DNA of 63,503 nt from JAWLFY01 sp964462125. GTDB taxonomy: Bacteria > Planctomycetota > Planctomycetia > Pirellulales > Pirellulaceae. The notes under the pieces are model-generated. The model was not told the DNA's origin, did no database searches, and saw only the letters and a list, made by a program, of their open reading frames with translations. How positions within the stretch are numbered: position 1 is the stretch's first letter; the number at the start of each line of letters is the position of its first letter. Position numbers and translations under genes: made by a program. This document shows, in pieces, positions 33,556 through 42,813 of the stretch. Where the stretch lies: positions 1-63,503 of the forward strand of contig CAYWXT010000004.1 of NCBI GenBank assembly GCA_964462125.1. The letters run 5' to 3'.

Positions 33556-35169
33556 ATGTCCGAAGCCGTCACGATCGTCTCTTTCCTGTTCTTCACCGGC
33601 TTGGTCGGGCTGCTCACCTGGTGGATCACGCGGCGGGACGATCACGCCAGCACGCAAGGTTACTTTTTGGCCGGCCGGACGCTGACGTTTCCCCTGATCG
33701 CCGGTTCGTTGCTACTGACCAACCTGTCGACCGAGCAGATGGTGGGGCTCAACGGGGACGCCTATCAAGATGGCTTGGCGGTGATGGTGTGGGAGGTCGT
33801 GGCGGTGATCGCGTTGGTGTTCATGGCGTGGTTCTTCCTGCCCCGGTTTCTGAAAAGCGGCGTCGCCACCGTCCCCGATTTCCTGCGAATTCGCTTTGAT
33901 GAAACGACCCAGCGGATCTGCAATCTGATTTTCCTCGGGGCCTATGTCGGCATTCTGCTGCCGGTGATTTTGTTCAGCGGGGCTCGCGGGATGATCGACA
34001 TCCTCGACCTCCAGACCTTGATCGGGCTCGATTCCGACGTTGTTTCGCTCTGGTTGATCGTCTGGCTGGTCGGCGTGATCGGCTCGATCTACGCGTTGTT
34101 CGGCGGGCTCCGCACAGTCGCCGTCTCGGACACCTTGAACGGCATCGGGTTGCTTGTCGGCGGTTTCCTGATCACCGGGTTCGCCCTCTCGCAGTATGGA
34201 GGCGACGCCGGGATCGCCGGCGGGGCGGGTCGCTTGATCGAGGACCACGGCGAACGGTTCAATTCGATCGGGAGCACCGAGAGCTCGGTTCCGGTCGGGG
34301 CGATCTTTTCCGGGATCTTCCTGTTGAACCTGTTCTATTGGACGACCAACCAGCAGATCATCCAACGGACCTTTGGCGCCAGCAGCCTGGCGGAAGGCCA
34401 AAAGGGGGTATTGTTGACCGGCGCCCTGAAGTTGCTGGGACCGGTCTATCTGGTGTTGCCCGGGATCATCGCCTTCGCCATGTTCGCCGACCAGATCGAT
34501 AAGCCGAACCGGGCCTACGGTGTATTGGTCAACAATGTCCTGCCCGATCCGCTCAACGGCTTCTTCGCCGCTGCGATGATCGGGGCGATCTTGTCGAGTT
34601 TCAACTCGGCGCTCAACAGTTCCTGCACACTGTTCAGCCTGGGCGTGTTCAAGTCGTGGTTGCGGCCGGAGGCGAGCGAGGCGGAGGTGGTCCGAACGGG
34701 CAAGATTTTCGGGTGGGTCATCGCAGTTGTGGCGATGATGATCGCCCCCTGGCTGGACAAGTACGAGAGCATCTTCGGTTACTTGCAAGCGATGAACGCG
34801 ATGTACTTCATCCCGATCTTTGCTGTGGTGCTGGTCGGCATGTTGACCGGGCGCGTCCCGCCGTTGGCGGCCAAGGTCGGTCTTCTTGGCGGCGTCGGGG
34901 TGATCGCGATCGGCTACTTTGTCGAGCCGTTCAAGTCGGTCGCCGATTCGATGACGACCTATTACTTCGTCGGCACGGTGTTCGGCTGGCTGGTGGTTGC
35001 GATGCTGGTCATCGGAGCGCTTCGCCCACGGCAGAGCGAGTGGATTCAAGAGGATGTCAGGGCCGTCGACATGACCCCTTGGCGGCACGCCCGGCTGGCC
35101 GGCATCGCCCTGATCCTGACCGTGCTCGCGATCTACGCAGCCTTCGCCGATTTCTCCGTGTTGAGCTGA
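33556..35169 (+). CDS. Sodium:solute symporter (SSS family)
   Basis: 537 residues with about 13-14 hydrophobic segments. The N-terminus reads GLLTWWITRRDDHASTQGYFLAGR, followed by LLLTNLSTEQMVGLNG, which is typical of sugar/inositol members. The signature region AAMIGAILSSFNSALNSSCTLFS is the Na+-binding TM8 of this family. It likely imports a sugar or polyol with sodium and is probably cotranscribed with the preceding oxidoreductase. Start is ATG 33556. Confidence 0.93.
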   Translation: MSEAVTIVSFLFFTGLVGLLTWWITRRDDHASTQGYFLAGRTLTFPLIAGSLLLTNLSTEQMVGLNGDAYQDGLAVMVWEVVAVIALVFMAWFFLPRFLKSGVATVPDFLRIRFDETTQRICNLIFLGAYVGILLPVILFSGARGMIDILDLQTLIGLDSDVVSLWLIVWLVGVIGSIYALFGGLRTVAVSDTLNGIGLLVGGFLITGFALSQYGGDAGIAGGAGRLIEDHGERFNSIGSTESSVPVGAIFSGIFLLNLFYWTTNQQIIQRTFGASSLAEGQKGVLLTGALKLLGPVYLVLPGIIAFAMFADQIDKPNRAYGVLVNNVLPDPLNGFFAAAMIGAILSSFNSALNSSCTLFSLGVFKSWLRPEASEAEVVRTGKIFGWVIAVVAMMIAPWLDKYESIFGYLQAMNAMYFIPIFAVVLVGMLTGRVPPLAAKVGLLGGVGVIAIGYFVEPFKSVADSMTTYYFVGTVFGWLVVAMLVIGALRPRQSEWIQEDVRAVDMTPWRHARLAGIALILTVLAIYAAFADFSVLS

Positions 35170-35303
35170 AAATCGTGTTGGGCTGAAAATTGGCCGCAGT
35201 CGTCTCTGGGGGATGATACAATACCCCCTTGTCAATGAGACGTGCCTGTTGGCAATCCGGCAGTGCTGTCTGGAGTTCTTCGGCGACGTATTGGGAAATC
35301 CCG

Positions 35304-36305
35304 ATGGAATCATCGAATGCAGCCGCACCGTCAGCCACTGTTGCGTCGGCGGCTTTTTCATCTGCGAGTGATCATTCAGGCTTTTTGATCCAGGGCCGAT
35401 TTGGCGAGCGGGGGAATTTCGAAGTCATCGTGCCCCATTCCGCCAGTGGACTGCTTCACTTCTGGCGGAGCAATGACAAGTCGGATTCTGAGTGGGTGTT
35501 TCAGCGGCATTTTGCCCGAGGTGACCGGCTGCAGCACTACCGCGCGCTCTCCTTCATTCACAGTAATTTTGGCAACAACTTCGACCTTGTCGCCGTGTTG
35601 GGCAATACGCTGCTTCACACCTACCGTGACTCGGAATATCAGTGGCGACGTTTTGTTGACGTGGGATTGGGCGTCTCAGGAAGCCCTGCCTTGATCCAGA
35701 GCCGCTTTGGACAGCGGGGTAACTTTGAAGTGGTGGCGCCATCGACAGGGAATGGATTGAGGCATTTTTACCGCGACAATGATGCACTGTCTCGGCGGTG
35801 GTCCGAGGCAGACTCGTTCGCGGCCGACGAGGGACATTTCTCTGCCGCTGCGTTGATTCAGAGTAATTACGGAGTACAGCTCGAAGTGGTGGCCACCGTG
35901 GGCACCCGGCTCTTGCATTACCGCCGAGATGCAAGCCGTGTTTGGCACGGCCCTGCGGTGGTTGCCGAGGGGGTCTGCGGAACACCGGGATTCATTCAGA
36001 GCCGCCGCGGCACGCGGGGAAATTTCGAGGTGGTCGTTCCCTCCTGCGACGGCGGGCTGTGCCACTTCTATCGCGACAACGATGCGACAACCCCAATGTG
36101 GCACCATGCAGATCATTTCGCCGCATGTCACGGTGTATTTGACGCCGCCTCGTTGATTGAGAGCTCCTTCGGTGCTCGGATGGAGCTCGTCGCTGTCGCC
36201 GGCAATCTTCTGTTTCACATCCGCGAACATGGCGAGGGAGAATGGCTGGAGCCAACTCTTTTCGGACGGCTCGACCGTGATGAGGAATCGTCTGCCACGC
36301 TTTGA
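35304..36305 (+). CDS. Six-repeat propeller-like (lectin-like) protein
   Basis: 333 residues from ATG 35304, built of six units of about 50 residues in alternating A/B type. A units read ALIQSRFGQRGNFEVVAP then GLRHFYRDND. B units read ALIQSNYGVQLEVVATVG then LLHYRRD. The spacing and the repeating -HFYRDND-W pattern suggest a six-bladed beta-propeller or PLL-like lectin fold; a ligand-binding role is inferred, probably glycan. There is no signal peptide (N-terminus MESSNAAAPSATVASAAF), so it is predicted cytosolic. ATG 35235 or TTG 35229 would add about 23-25 residues. It is the first gene of the kinase/STAND unit, 73 bp upstream of the next. Confidence 0.8.
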   Translation: MESSNAAAPSATVASAAFSSASDHSGFLIQGRFGERGNFEVIVPHSASGLLHFWRSNDKSDSEWVFQRHFARGDRLQHYRALSFIHSNFGNNFDLVAVLGNTLLHTYRDSEYQWRRFVDVGLGVSGSPALIQSRFGQRGNFEVVAPSTGNGLRHFYRDNDALSRRWSEADSFAADEGHFSAAALIQSNYGVQLEVVATVGTRLLHYRRDASRVWHGPAVVAEGVCGTPGFIQSRRGTRGNFEVVVPSCDGGLCHFYRDNDATTPMWHHADHFAACHGVFDAASLIESSFGARMELVAVAGNLLFHIREHGEGEWLEPTLFGRLDRDEESSATL

Positions 36306-36365
36306 GTGTATTGATCGTATGTCGCGGTCGTTGACTTGAACGGTGGACTTTTCAAGGAACATCGC

Positions 36366-36373
36366 AGAGGAAG
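36366..36373 (+). promoter_or_regulatory. Shine-Dalgarno of the kinase-STAND gene
   Basis: AGAGGAAG ends 5 nt before ATG 36379 and supports that start over the upstream in-frame GTG 36343. Confidence 0.65.
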
Positions 36374-36378
36374 TAGAG

Positions 36379-39300
36379 ATGGGCGATACGAACACCGACG
36401 ACGCAACACGGTACCTGGATGAGGGCCCACACAACCCACGCGATTTGGCCCACTCCACTGTGGTTGCTGACGGCGCTTACCCCGCTCACATCGGCCGCTA
36501 TCGAATCGAAAAGGTTCTGGGACGTGGGGGTTTCGGGACGGTCTTCCTTGCCACCGATGAGGAGTTGCGTCGACCCGTCGCGGTCAAGGTCCCCCATCCC
36601 TATCACGTGCAAACGCCGGAGAATTTACTTCGCTACCTCTCCGAGCCCCGCATGGTGGCCGGTCTCGACCACCCGAATATTGTTCCGGTCTATGACATCG
36701 GGAGCGACCAGCACGCTCCCTGTTATTTCGTGGCGAAATTCATCCAGGGCACGACGCTGCAGGCTCACTTTGGAACCTACCAGCGGCAGTGGACGCGGAT
36801 CGGGGAACTGGTCGCCACACTCGCGGAAGCATTGGACTATGCCCACCGCCGCGGGGTGGTGCACCGCGACATCAAGCCGGGCAACATCCTGATCGACGAG
36901 AGCGACCGCCCTTATCTAACCGACTTCGGTTTGGCGCTCCAGGAATCGGATTCGGGCAGTGGGGCACGTTATGTTGGAACCCCCGCGTACATGAGTCCCG
37001 AGCAAGCTCGGGGCGAAGGACACCGCGTCGATGGGCGCAGCGATGTCTACAGCCTCGGCACGGTGTTGTATGAGCTCTTGACCGGAAAACTGACTTTTCA
37101 AGCGAAGTCGGAAGCGGAATTGCTCGAGCAAATCTCGACCCATGAGGTCAAACCGGTTCGACAGATCGACGATTCCATCCCCCGAGAGCTCGAGCGGATC
37201 TGTTTGAAGGCGCTTTCGAAGCGGGCGAGTGAACGCTATGCCACGGCATTGGACTTCGCCGAGGATCTGCGGCACTTTTGTTCCGAACTGGAGCGTTGGA
37301 CCCCGGCGGAGGCGGCTGGGGCGAACTCGCCGGCGCCACTGCCCCCGGTTGATGACGTTTCGCGGACGGTCGATGCGGATGCGGAGCCCGATTCCTTGCA
37401 AGTGGTTCCCCGGGGCCTGCGTTGCTTCGACGCGGAAGACGCCGGGTTCTTTCTCGATTTGCTTCCCGGACCGCGCGATCGAGAGGGGCTGCCGGAAAGC
37501 ATCCGGTTCTGGAAGAGCCGCCTGGAGCAGACCGATCCCGATAAAACCTTTTGCGTCGGTCTGATCTACGGCCCCTCGGGGTGTGGAAAATCATCGCTCG
37601 TCAGGGCCGGACTGCTGCCCCGGCTTAGCCAGGACGTCCAGCCCCTGTTCGTCGAATCCACTCCCCACGACACCGAGGGTTCAATCCTTCGCGCCTTGCG
37701 CCGACAGTTCCCAGAAGTGCCCGAAGACGATTCGTTGTCCGAGGCGCTGCGCCGCTTGCGACAGCAGGCGTCGGGAAAGGTGGTCATCATCATCGACCAA
37801 TTTGAACAGTGGCTGCACACTCACCGGTTACAGGATCATTGTGAGTTGGTCAACGCGCTGCGCCAGTGCGACGGGGGGAAATTGCAAGCGATTGTGATGG
37901 TGCGGGATGATTTTTCCATGGCCGCGGCGCGGTTCATGGCAGCGCTCGACATCCCGATCGCCCAAGGGGTGAATTTCGCCACCGTCGACCTCTTTGACGT
38001 CGAGCATGCCGTTGCGGTGCTGACGAAGCTGGGCAAGGCCTTCGGGACGCTGCCGAAGCGGACCCGAGACCTCACCCCTGCGCAGCGGCAGTTCATCGAT
38101 GCCGCATGCAATGGGCTGGCGGAAGACGGCCGTGTGGTCTCGGTTCGCCTGGCTCTGTTTGCGGAAATGGTCAAGGGCAAGCGTTGGGCACCGTCGACGC
38201 TTCATGAACTCGGAGGGGCTGACGGTGTGGGGGTGAAATTCTTGGAGGAGACCCTCAGCTCCCGCGCTGCCAATCCCGCCTACCTGTTGCACCAGCGAGC
38301 CGCGCGAGCGGTGCTGCAGTGCTTGCTACCGAACGTCGGGACCGACATTCGCGGCAACATGCGGTCCCGCGCCGAGCTGCTCGCCGCATCCGGCTATGGC
38401 CACGATCCAAAGACCTTCGAGGAACTCATTCGCATCCTCAACGGCGAATTGCGGGTCGTCGCACCAACCGATCCGCAAGACAATCAATCGGCGGAGGATT
38501 CGGCAAGTGAATATTATCAACTCACACACGATTATCTGGTGCCGTCGCTGCGCCGTTGGTTGAACCGAAAACAGCTGGAATCGCGGCGCGGTCGGGCGGA
38601 GCTGAAACTAAAAGAAATCCACTCGATCTGGTCCTCGACGCGACAGCGCCGTCATCTGCCGGGACTTCTCACCTGGGCCCGAATCTTAACCTTCACGGAT
38701 CGATCCGATTGGTCGCCATCGCAACGGGAGATGATGCGGTTTGCTGGCCTCCGCTTCTTCCTCACCACGACGCTCCTGCTCGCCCTGGCGGGGACACTCA
38801 CCTGGTTGGCTCACGACTATCGGACGACGTCCCGCGCCCAGGCGACGGTCGATAAGCTCGGATCGGCGCACGCATCCCAGCTTCCTGCGATCCTCGACGA
38901 ACTGAAGCCCCAGGCGGACGTCGCTGCTCCCTTTCTAAAATCGCTGCTTCAGGAACCGGCGGGCTCGCGGGGACGTTTGCATGCCAGTTTGGCAACAGCC
39001 GAGCACGATCCCACCCAGCTTGCTTACGTGGCCGATCAGTACTTCGAGGTCGATGTCGAGGCCCTCCCCGTGCTGACCGAGCTGCTCAGTCCCTACCGTG
39101 ACGTGCTGGTCGAACCGATGTGGCGTCGACTCCGCGAGCGCCCTGGCGACGAACAACAACGATTGCGTGCCGCGTATGCATTGGCCCGCTTCGACCCACC
39201 CCAGGGAAACGCAAAACAAGGGGCGATTTCCGTTGACGGAGATTGGTCTGCGGTCGCCGATCGGTTGACCGCAGACCTGCTGACCCGTTTGATCCGCTCG

Positions 39301-40701
39301 CCGAGTGAGTACACGGTGTTTTCGGCCGGCTATCGACCGATTCGCGAATCGCTTCGCAACCCGTTGCGCGCAGCCTTTCGCGACGATGATCCTCGGCGGC
39401 ACAGCTTAGCAACCAGTCTGCTGCTCGATTATTTCGCCGGTGACGTCGAAACCCTCGTGACACTGATCCCCGATGCCGATTCTGAACGGTTCCCGCTGTT
39501 GATCTCGGCGATCCGGCAAAGCCCCAGCGAGGCTCCGGCACAGTTGCTCCCCATGTTGCACGAAACCGTACGAACCGTCGAAAAGGCTGACTCATCTGAG
39601 CAGGCGGCACGACGCGCCTCACGAATTGCAACCGCGTTGCTTCACTTGGGACATGGCGATTCCGTGTGGCCTTTGCTGCACGATTCAGACGATCGGACGC
39701 TTCAGACGTTTCTGATCCATCACATGGCAAACTTGAAAGTTCCGCCACCGTTGCTGATCAGACAGCTAGAGAGCGAAACGAATTCGGATGCAATTCAGGC
39801 AATTCTGCAATCGCTGGGGAGCTACCCACTCGACGAGATCGATTCCGAGCAACGGCGGCGTATCGTCAAGCAGGCAGGTCTTCGGCTGAGCGATCCTGAT
39901 CCTGGCGTCCGCGCTTCGGCCGAGTGGATGCTCCGCCAACTGGAAGACCTCGAAACGATCGCGAGCGCTGGCGATGTACAGAAAGAAAGCGAATGGCAAC
40001 CGGATCAGCGTTGGTACCGGAATCGTCACGATCACCTGATGGTCATCGTCGACGGCCGGGCACATTCCGATATTGGGTATCGATATGCGGTTTCGGATCG
40101 CGAAACCACAATCGACCAATTCATGAAGTTTCGCAGTCACTATGAGCCTCATCGGCCGAACTCGCCCACCGACGATTGTCCCGCGAATGTGCTGGCGTGG
40201 TTTGATGCTGCGGCCTACTGCAACTGGCTGACGCGGGAATCCGACCTCGGTGAAGACGCTGTGTGCTATGCCGTCGACCCGGAGACCGATCGGCTGACCG
40301 ATCACCCCGACATCACTGAGCGACTCGGATTCCGACTCCCCACCGCGTCCGAGTGGGAGTTCGCCTGCAATTCTGGTAAGCCAACGCCCTATTCCTTCGG
40401 GCGGCAATTGTCTCACTTGGGCGAGTACGCTTGGTATTCCGCCAACTCGGAGATGCGGCTTTGGCCAGTCGGTACGAAAAAGCCGAATTCGCTCGGTCTC
40501 TTCGATCTGCACGGCAACTCGATGGAGTGGATCAACGATGCGGCAGATCAAGAACGACGCAAGTTGCGGGGCGGTTATTCCAAACAAGGCGCCGAGGCGG
40601 TCAGCACGACCGCGGAGGATGCTTACGCCATCATCACCCGATTCTATTCAATTGGCTTTCGGGTTGTTCGCACCCTTCCTGAGGACCAGGATTTGCCATG
40701 A
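36379..40701 (+). CDS. Ser/Thr kinase - STAND NTPase - TM - HEAT-like - FGE-fold fusion
   Basis: 1440 residues. An intact Hanks kinase occupies about 40-305: GRGGFG at 48-53, VAVK Lys70, HRDIKPGN with Asp164, DFG at 182-184, and SPE. A STAND NTPase follows at about 350-760: Walker A GPSGCGKSS at 398-406, Walker B IIIDQFEQWL, and the winged-helix marker YQLTHDYLVPSLRRWL. A single TM (about 791-811) precedes HEAT-like helices (about 830-1210). The last 220 residues are an FGE-sulfatase/C-type-lectin fold (FRLPTASEWEFAC, LGLFDLHGNSMEW, GFRVVR). The active FGE motif with two Cys is absent: after LRGG comes YSKQGAEAVSTTAEDAY. The C-terminus is therefore likely an outside sensor and the kinase/STAND the inside effector. 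The stop overlaps the next ATG. Confidence 0.92.
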   Translation: MGDTNTDDATRYLDEGPHNPRDLAHSTVVADGAYPAHIGRYRIEKVLGRGGFGTVFLATDEELRRPVAVKVPHPYHVQTPENLLRYLSEPRMVAGLDHPNIVPVYDIGSDQHAPCYFVAKFIQGTTLQAHFGTYQRQWTRIGELVATLAEALDYAHRRGVVHRDIKPGNILIDESDRPYLTDFGLALQESDSGSGARYVGTPAYMSPEQARGEGHRVDGRSDVYSLGTVLYELLTGKLTFQAKSEAELLEQISTHEVKPVRQIDDSIPRELERICLKALSKRASERYATALDFAEDLRHFCSELERWTPAEAAGANSPAPLPPVDDVSRTVDADAEPDSLQVVPRGLRCFDAEDAGFFLDLLPGPRDREGLPESIRFWKSRLEQTDPDKTFCVGLIYGPSGCGKSSLVRAGLLPRLSQDVQPLFVESTPHDTEGSILRALRRQFPEVPEDDSLSEALRRLRQQASGKVVIIIDQFEQWLHTHRLQDHCELVNALRQCDGGKLQAIVMVRDDFSMAAARFMAALDIPIAQGVNFATVDLFDVEHAVAVLTKLGKAFGTLPKRTRDLTPAQRQFIDAACNGLAEDGRVVSVRLALFAEMVKGKRWAPSTLHELGGADGVGVKFLEETLSSRAANPAYLLHQRAARAVLQCLLPNVGTDIRGNMRSRAELLAASGYGHDPKTFEELIRILNGELRVVAPTDPQDNQSAEDSASEYYQLTHDYLVPSLRRWLNRKQLESRRGRAELKLKEIHSIWSSTRQRRHLPGLLTWARILTFTDRSDWSPSQREMMRFAGLRFFLTTTLLLALAGTLTWLAHDYRTTSRAQATVDKLGSAHASQLPAILDELKPQADVAAPFLKSLLQEPAGSRGRLHASLATAEHDPTQLAYVADQYFEVDVEALPVLTELLSPYRDVLVEPMWRRLRERPGDEQQRLRAAYALARFDPPQGNAKQGAISVDGDWSAVADRLTADLLTRLIRSPSEYTVFSAGYRPIRESLRNPLRAAFRDDDPRRHSLATSLLLDYFAGDVETLVTLIPDADSERFPLLISAIRQSPSEAPAQLLPMLHETVRTVEKADSSEQAARRASRIATALLHLGHGDSVWPLLHDSDDRTLQTFLIHHMANLKVPPPLLIRQLESETNSDAIQAILQSLGSYPLDEIDSEQRRRIVKQAGLRLSDPDPGVRASAEWMLRQLEDLETIASAGDVQKESEWQPDQRWYRNRHDHLMVIVDGRAHSDIGYRYAVSDRETTIDQFMKFRSHYEPHRPNSPTDDCPANVLAWFDAAAYCNWLTRESDLGEDAVCYAVDPETDRLTDHPDITERLGFRLPTASEWEFACNSGKPTPYSFGRQLSHLGEYAWYSANSEMRLWPVGTKKPNSLGLFDLHGNSMEWINDAADQERRKLRGGYSKQGAEAVSTTAEDAYAIITRFYSIGFRVVRTLPEDQDLP

Positions 40702-40943
40702 GTGACTATAACGATTTCCTGTCCATGTCCCCCGTTAACTACAGCATGGGGCAAACGGCCGCCTACGGTTACGTCCTGTGGCAATGGGACGGCAATCAGT
40801 GGATCAAGTCGATCGATTTCACGCGTGATGGCGGCAAACAGCAACCGCCAGCCGAGGAGGGTCGGTTTTGTGGCCAACTGAAAGCCGTGGTGTGTGAACC
40901 GCCGGATTCGAGTGATTCCGCATCAACGAGTGAGCCCGAATAG
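40698..40943 (+). CDS. 81-residue small protein between kinase-STAND and glycosyltransferases
   Basis: It begins at ATG 40698, overlapping the previous TGA (ATGA), and ends 10 bp before the first glycosyltransferase. The sequence has a compact aromatic core, AAYGYVLWQWDGNQWIKSID, then GRFCGQLKAVVCEPP, and an acidic Ser/Glu tail. No known domain is recognised. The tight junctions on both sides, plus the Trp/Gly-rich core, argue that it is real. I recall similar tryptophan-rich small proteins beside planctomycete glycosyltransferases, but cannot verify this. Role unknown; a partner or adaptor of the neighbours is plausible. Confidence 0.8.
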   Translation: MSDYNDFLSMSPVNYSMGQTAAYGYVLWQWDGNQWIKSIDFTRDGGKQQPPAEEGRFCGQLKAVVCEPPDSSDSASTSEPE

Positions 40944-40953
40944 AGTGCCGCCA

Positions 40954-42813
40954 ATGTCTTCGCTCGAGTTGGATATCCCCTGCCTGTTTCGCAGCCACAT
41001 TCGCCAGGAACGGGGTCGGGAAGTCGCGACTTGTCTGCTTTTGCAGCAAATTACGCAGTTAGATTCACCCCAGTGCACCGTCGACCGATCAGCGTGCGAG
41101 GTTTGTTGTCGGGCGTTTCCAACTCCCGGCGCCGCGCTGAATCCGGTCCTTCCATCGCTGCTTTTCAACGTTTGCGATTCGGCCGCACGCCGCTCACCTG
41201 CTGCAGCGGAAACATCGGCTTCCAATAGCGCCCCGGTCGACCAGCCAGCTCATCTGATCCGCTTACGACGATGGGCAGCACAACATATCGATCGACCTCA
41301 GCCCGAGCGGTATTGGACGCATGGATGTGACGTGATCGTTTGCTGCCAATCGGCGGATCGCCGCGCCGAGGCGGCGCTGCAGAGTGTGTTGGCCCAGGAG
41401 AACGTTTTTCCCGTCGTTCACCTGATCGATGACGGCGGGGCGGAACCACTGCTTCGCCAATATCGACACCACCCGCAAGTGATCGTGCATCGCAACCCGC
41501 GTTCATGCGGCCCCTGGGCGACACTTCAGCGTTTGGTTCCGAAACTTCGTACCCCGTTCGTCGCACTTCAGGATCCGACCACGGTCAGTCGCCCACAGCG
41601 GTTGGCGACCGCGATCGCGATGATGGATGAGCGAGGAGGAGAAATCTTTGGCTCGGCATTGCAGGTGGGCCGCGAGATCGTCGACGTTCAGCAACCCGCC
41701 GAGTGTTATCGCCGTTACCTGCCGTCGGAAACGTTGGTCTTTCGCCGGTCTTCATTGATCGATATGGGAGGCTTCGCGGAGCATCGGCCAGATCCAGATG
41801 CGGAGGTGGTTCATCGAGCCAAGGCTGAATCACGAACGATCATTTCGTGTTCGCTGCCATTGGTAGACCGAATGGTGCCGCGAGCCAATAGTTCTCTGGG
41901 CCCCTCCCCGACATACGGTCCGGTCGGGTCTCATGTTTCCCTACGAGGACATGCTGCCGGTTTTACCCAAACACGTGCCTCCTGCGACGTCGTGTTGCCG
42001 TTTTTTGATCGGCCCGACTTCGTCGACCAGGCACTTGAAGGTTTGCTACGGCAACAGGAGGTTGATCTGCTGATCCACCTGGTTGACGACTGCGGGCCGG
42101 TGGGCTCTGACGTCTTTGCCCGGTGGCGGGGACATCCATCGGTTCGGCTTTATCGAAACCGGAAGAATATCGGTCCGTTCGCCTCATTCAATAACTTGGT
42201 CGAACATTTTGAGACCGGCTTGGCCGCGGTTCAAGATGCGGACGATGTCAGTCATCCCCACCGAATGTCGCAATCGGCCAATTGGTTGCGGTTGGCAGGG
42301 GCCGACATCTTTGGTGGTCGCTGCCGAATGTTCGGCAGTGACTCGATCATTTGCCCCACGCACGAAGACGCCAACGATCGGCGGCTGGGGCCGTGCCCGG
42401 AATTCAAGGCCTCCGTTTACCCACGGCCTGGTATTGGATACTTTTTGCAAAACCCGACCGCCATGGTCCGTGTCGATGCGTTTCGACAGTTAGGCGGATA
42501 CGCAAATTTCCGGGATCGCCAACGAAATCGCACTGGCGTCGATACCGAACTCTTTGCGCGTGCGTACTACGCCGGATGTCGATTCGCGATCACCCGCGAC
42601 GTCGTGGTTGACTATCGTGTCCACGGAGAATCCGCGACCCAAAGTCCGCATTCCGAATGGGGCAGCGACGCGCGGGCGGAAGCGGTCCAGGAACGCCGAC
42701 GTCGGATCCGAATGTTTCGAGCAGCCGGGGCGTTCGATCCACGCACCTTCGGGGCGCTCAGTGACTTTGCAGGTGTCACGGAGAAGGTGTCATCCGTGGT
42801 GAGGGCGTCATGA
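40954..42813 (+). CDS. Tandem GT2-type glycosyltransferase with N-terminal Cys module
   Basis: 619 residues from ATG 40954. Residues 1-75 form a Cys module (Cys10, 27, 41, 48, 51, 52; core SACEVCCRAFP ... NPVLPSLLF). Two GT-A domains follow. The first (about 125-300) reads CDVIVCCQSADRRAEA with HLIDDGG, but QDPTTVS replaces the DXD region, so it may be inactive. The second (about 344-560) has CDVVLPFFDRPDF, LVDDCG and an intact AVQDADDVS (Asp428-431), followed by a YRVHGESAT acceptor-side motif. It likely transfers a sugar from a nucleotide donor in the cytosol. Its stop overlaps the next ATG. Confidence 0.88.
   Translation: MSSLELDIPCLFRSHIRQERGREVATCLLLQQITQLDSPQCTVDRSACEVCCRAFPTPGAALNPVLPSLLFNVCDSAARRSPAAAETSASNSAPVDQPAHLIRLRRWAAQHIDRPQPERYWTHGCDVIVCCQSADRRAEAALQSVLAQENVFPVVHLIDDGGAEPLLRQYRHHPQVIVHRNPRSCGPWATLQRLVPKLRTPFVALQDPTTVSRPQRLATAIAMMDERGGEIFGSALQVGREIVDVQQPAECYRRYLPSETLVFRRSSLIDMGGFAEHRPDPDAEVVHRAKAESRTIISCSLPLVDRMVPRANSSLGPSPTYGPVGSHVSLRGHAAGFTQTRASCDVVLPFFDRPDFVDQALEGLLRQQEVDLLIHLVDDCGPVGSDVFARWRGHPSVRLYRNRKNIGPFASFNNLVEHFETGLAAVQDADDVSHPHRMSQSANWLRLAGADIFGGRCRMFGSDSIICPTHEDANDRRLGPCPEFKASVYPRPGIGYFLQNPTAMVRVDAFRQLGGYANFRDRQRNRTGVDTELFARAYYAGCRFAITRDVVVDYRVHGESATQSPHSEWGSDARAEAVQERRRRIRMFRAAGAFDPRTFGALSDFAGVTEKVSSVVRAS

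Noticed and set aside
36343..36378. GTG start 12 codons before the kinase-STAND ATG
   Set aside because: ATG 36379 has a good Shine-Dalgarno (AGAGGAAG) at 5 nt; the GTG has none.
36379..40701. Active formylglycine-generating enzyme that would mature the sulfatases downstream
   Set aside because: The paired catalytic cysteines are missing, and the domain is tied to a kinase-STAND protein.
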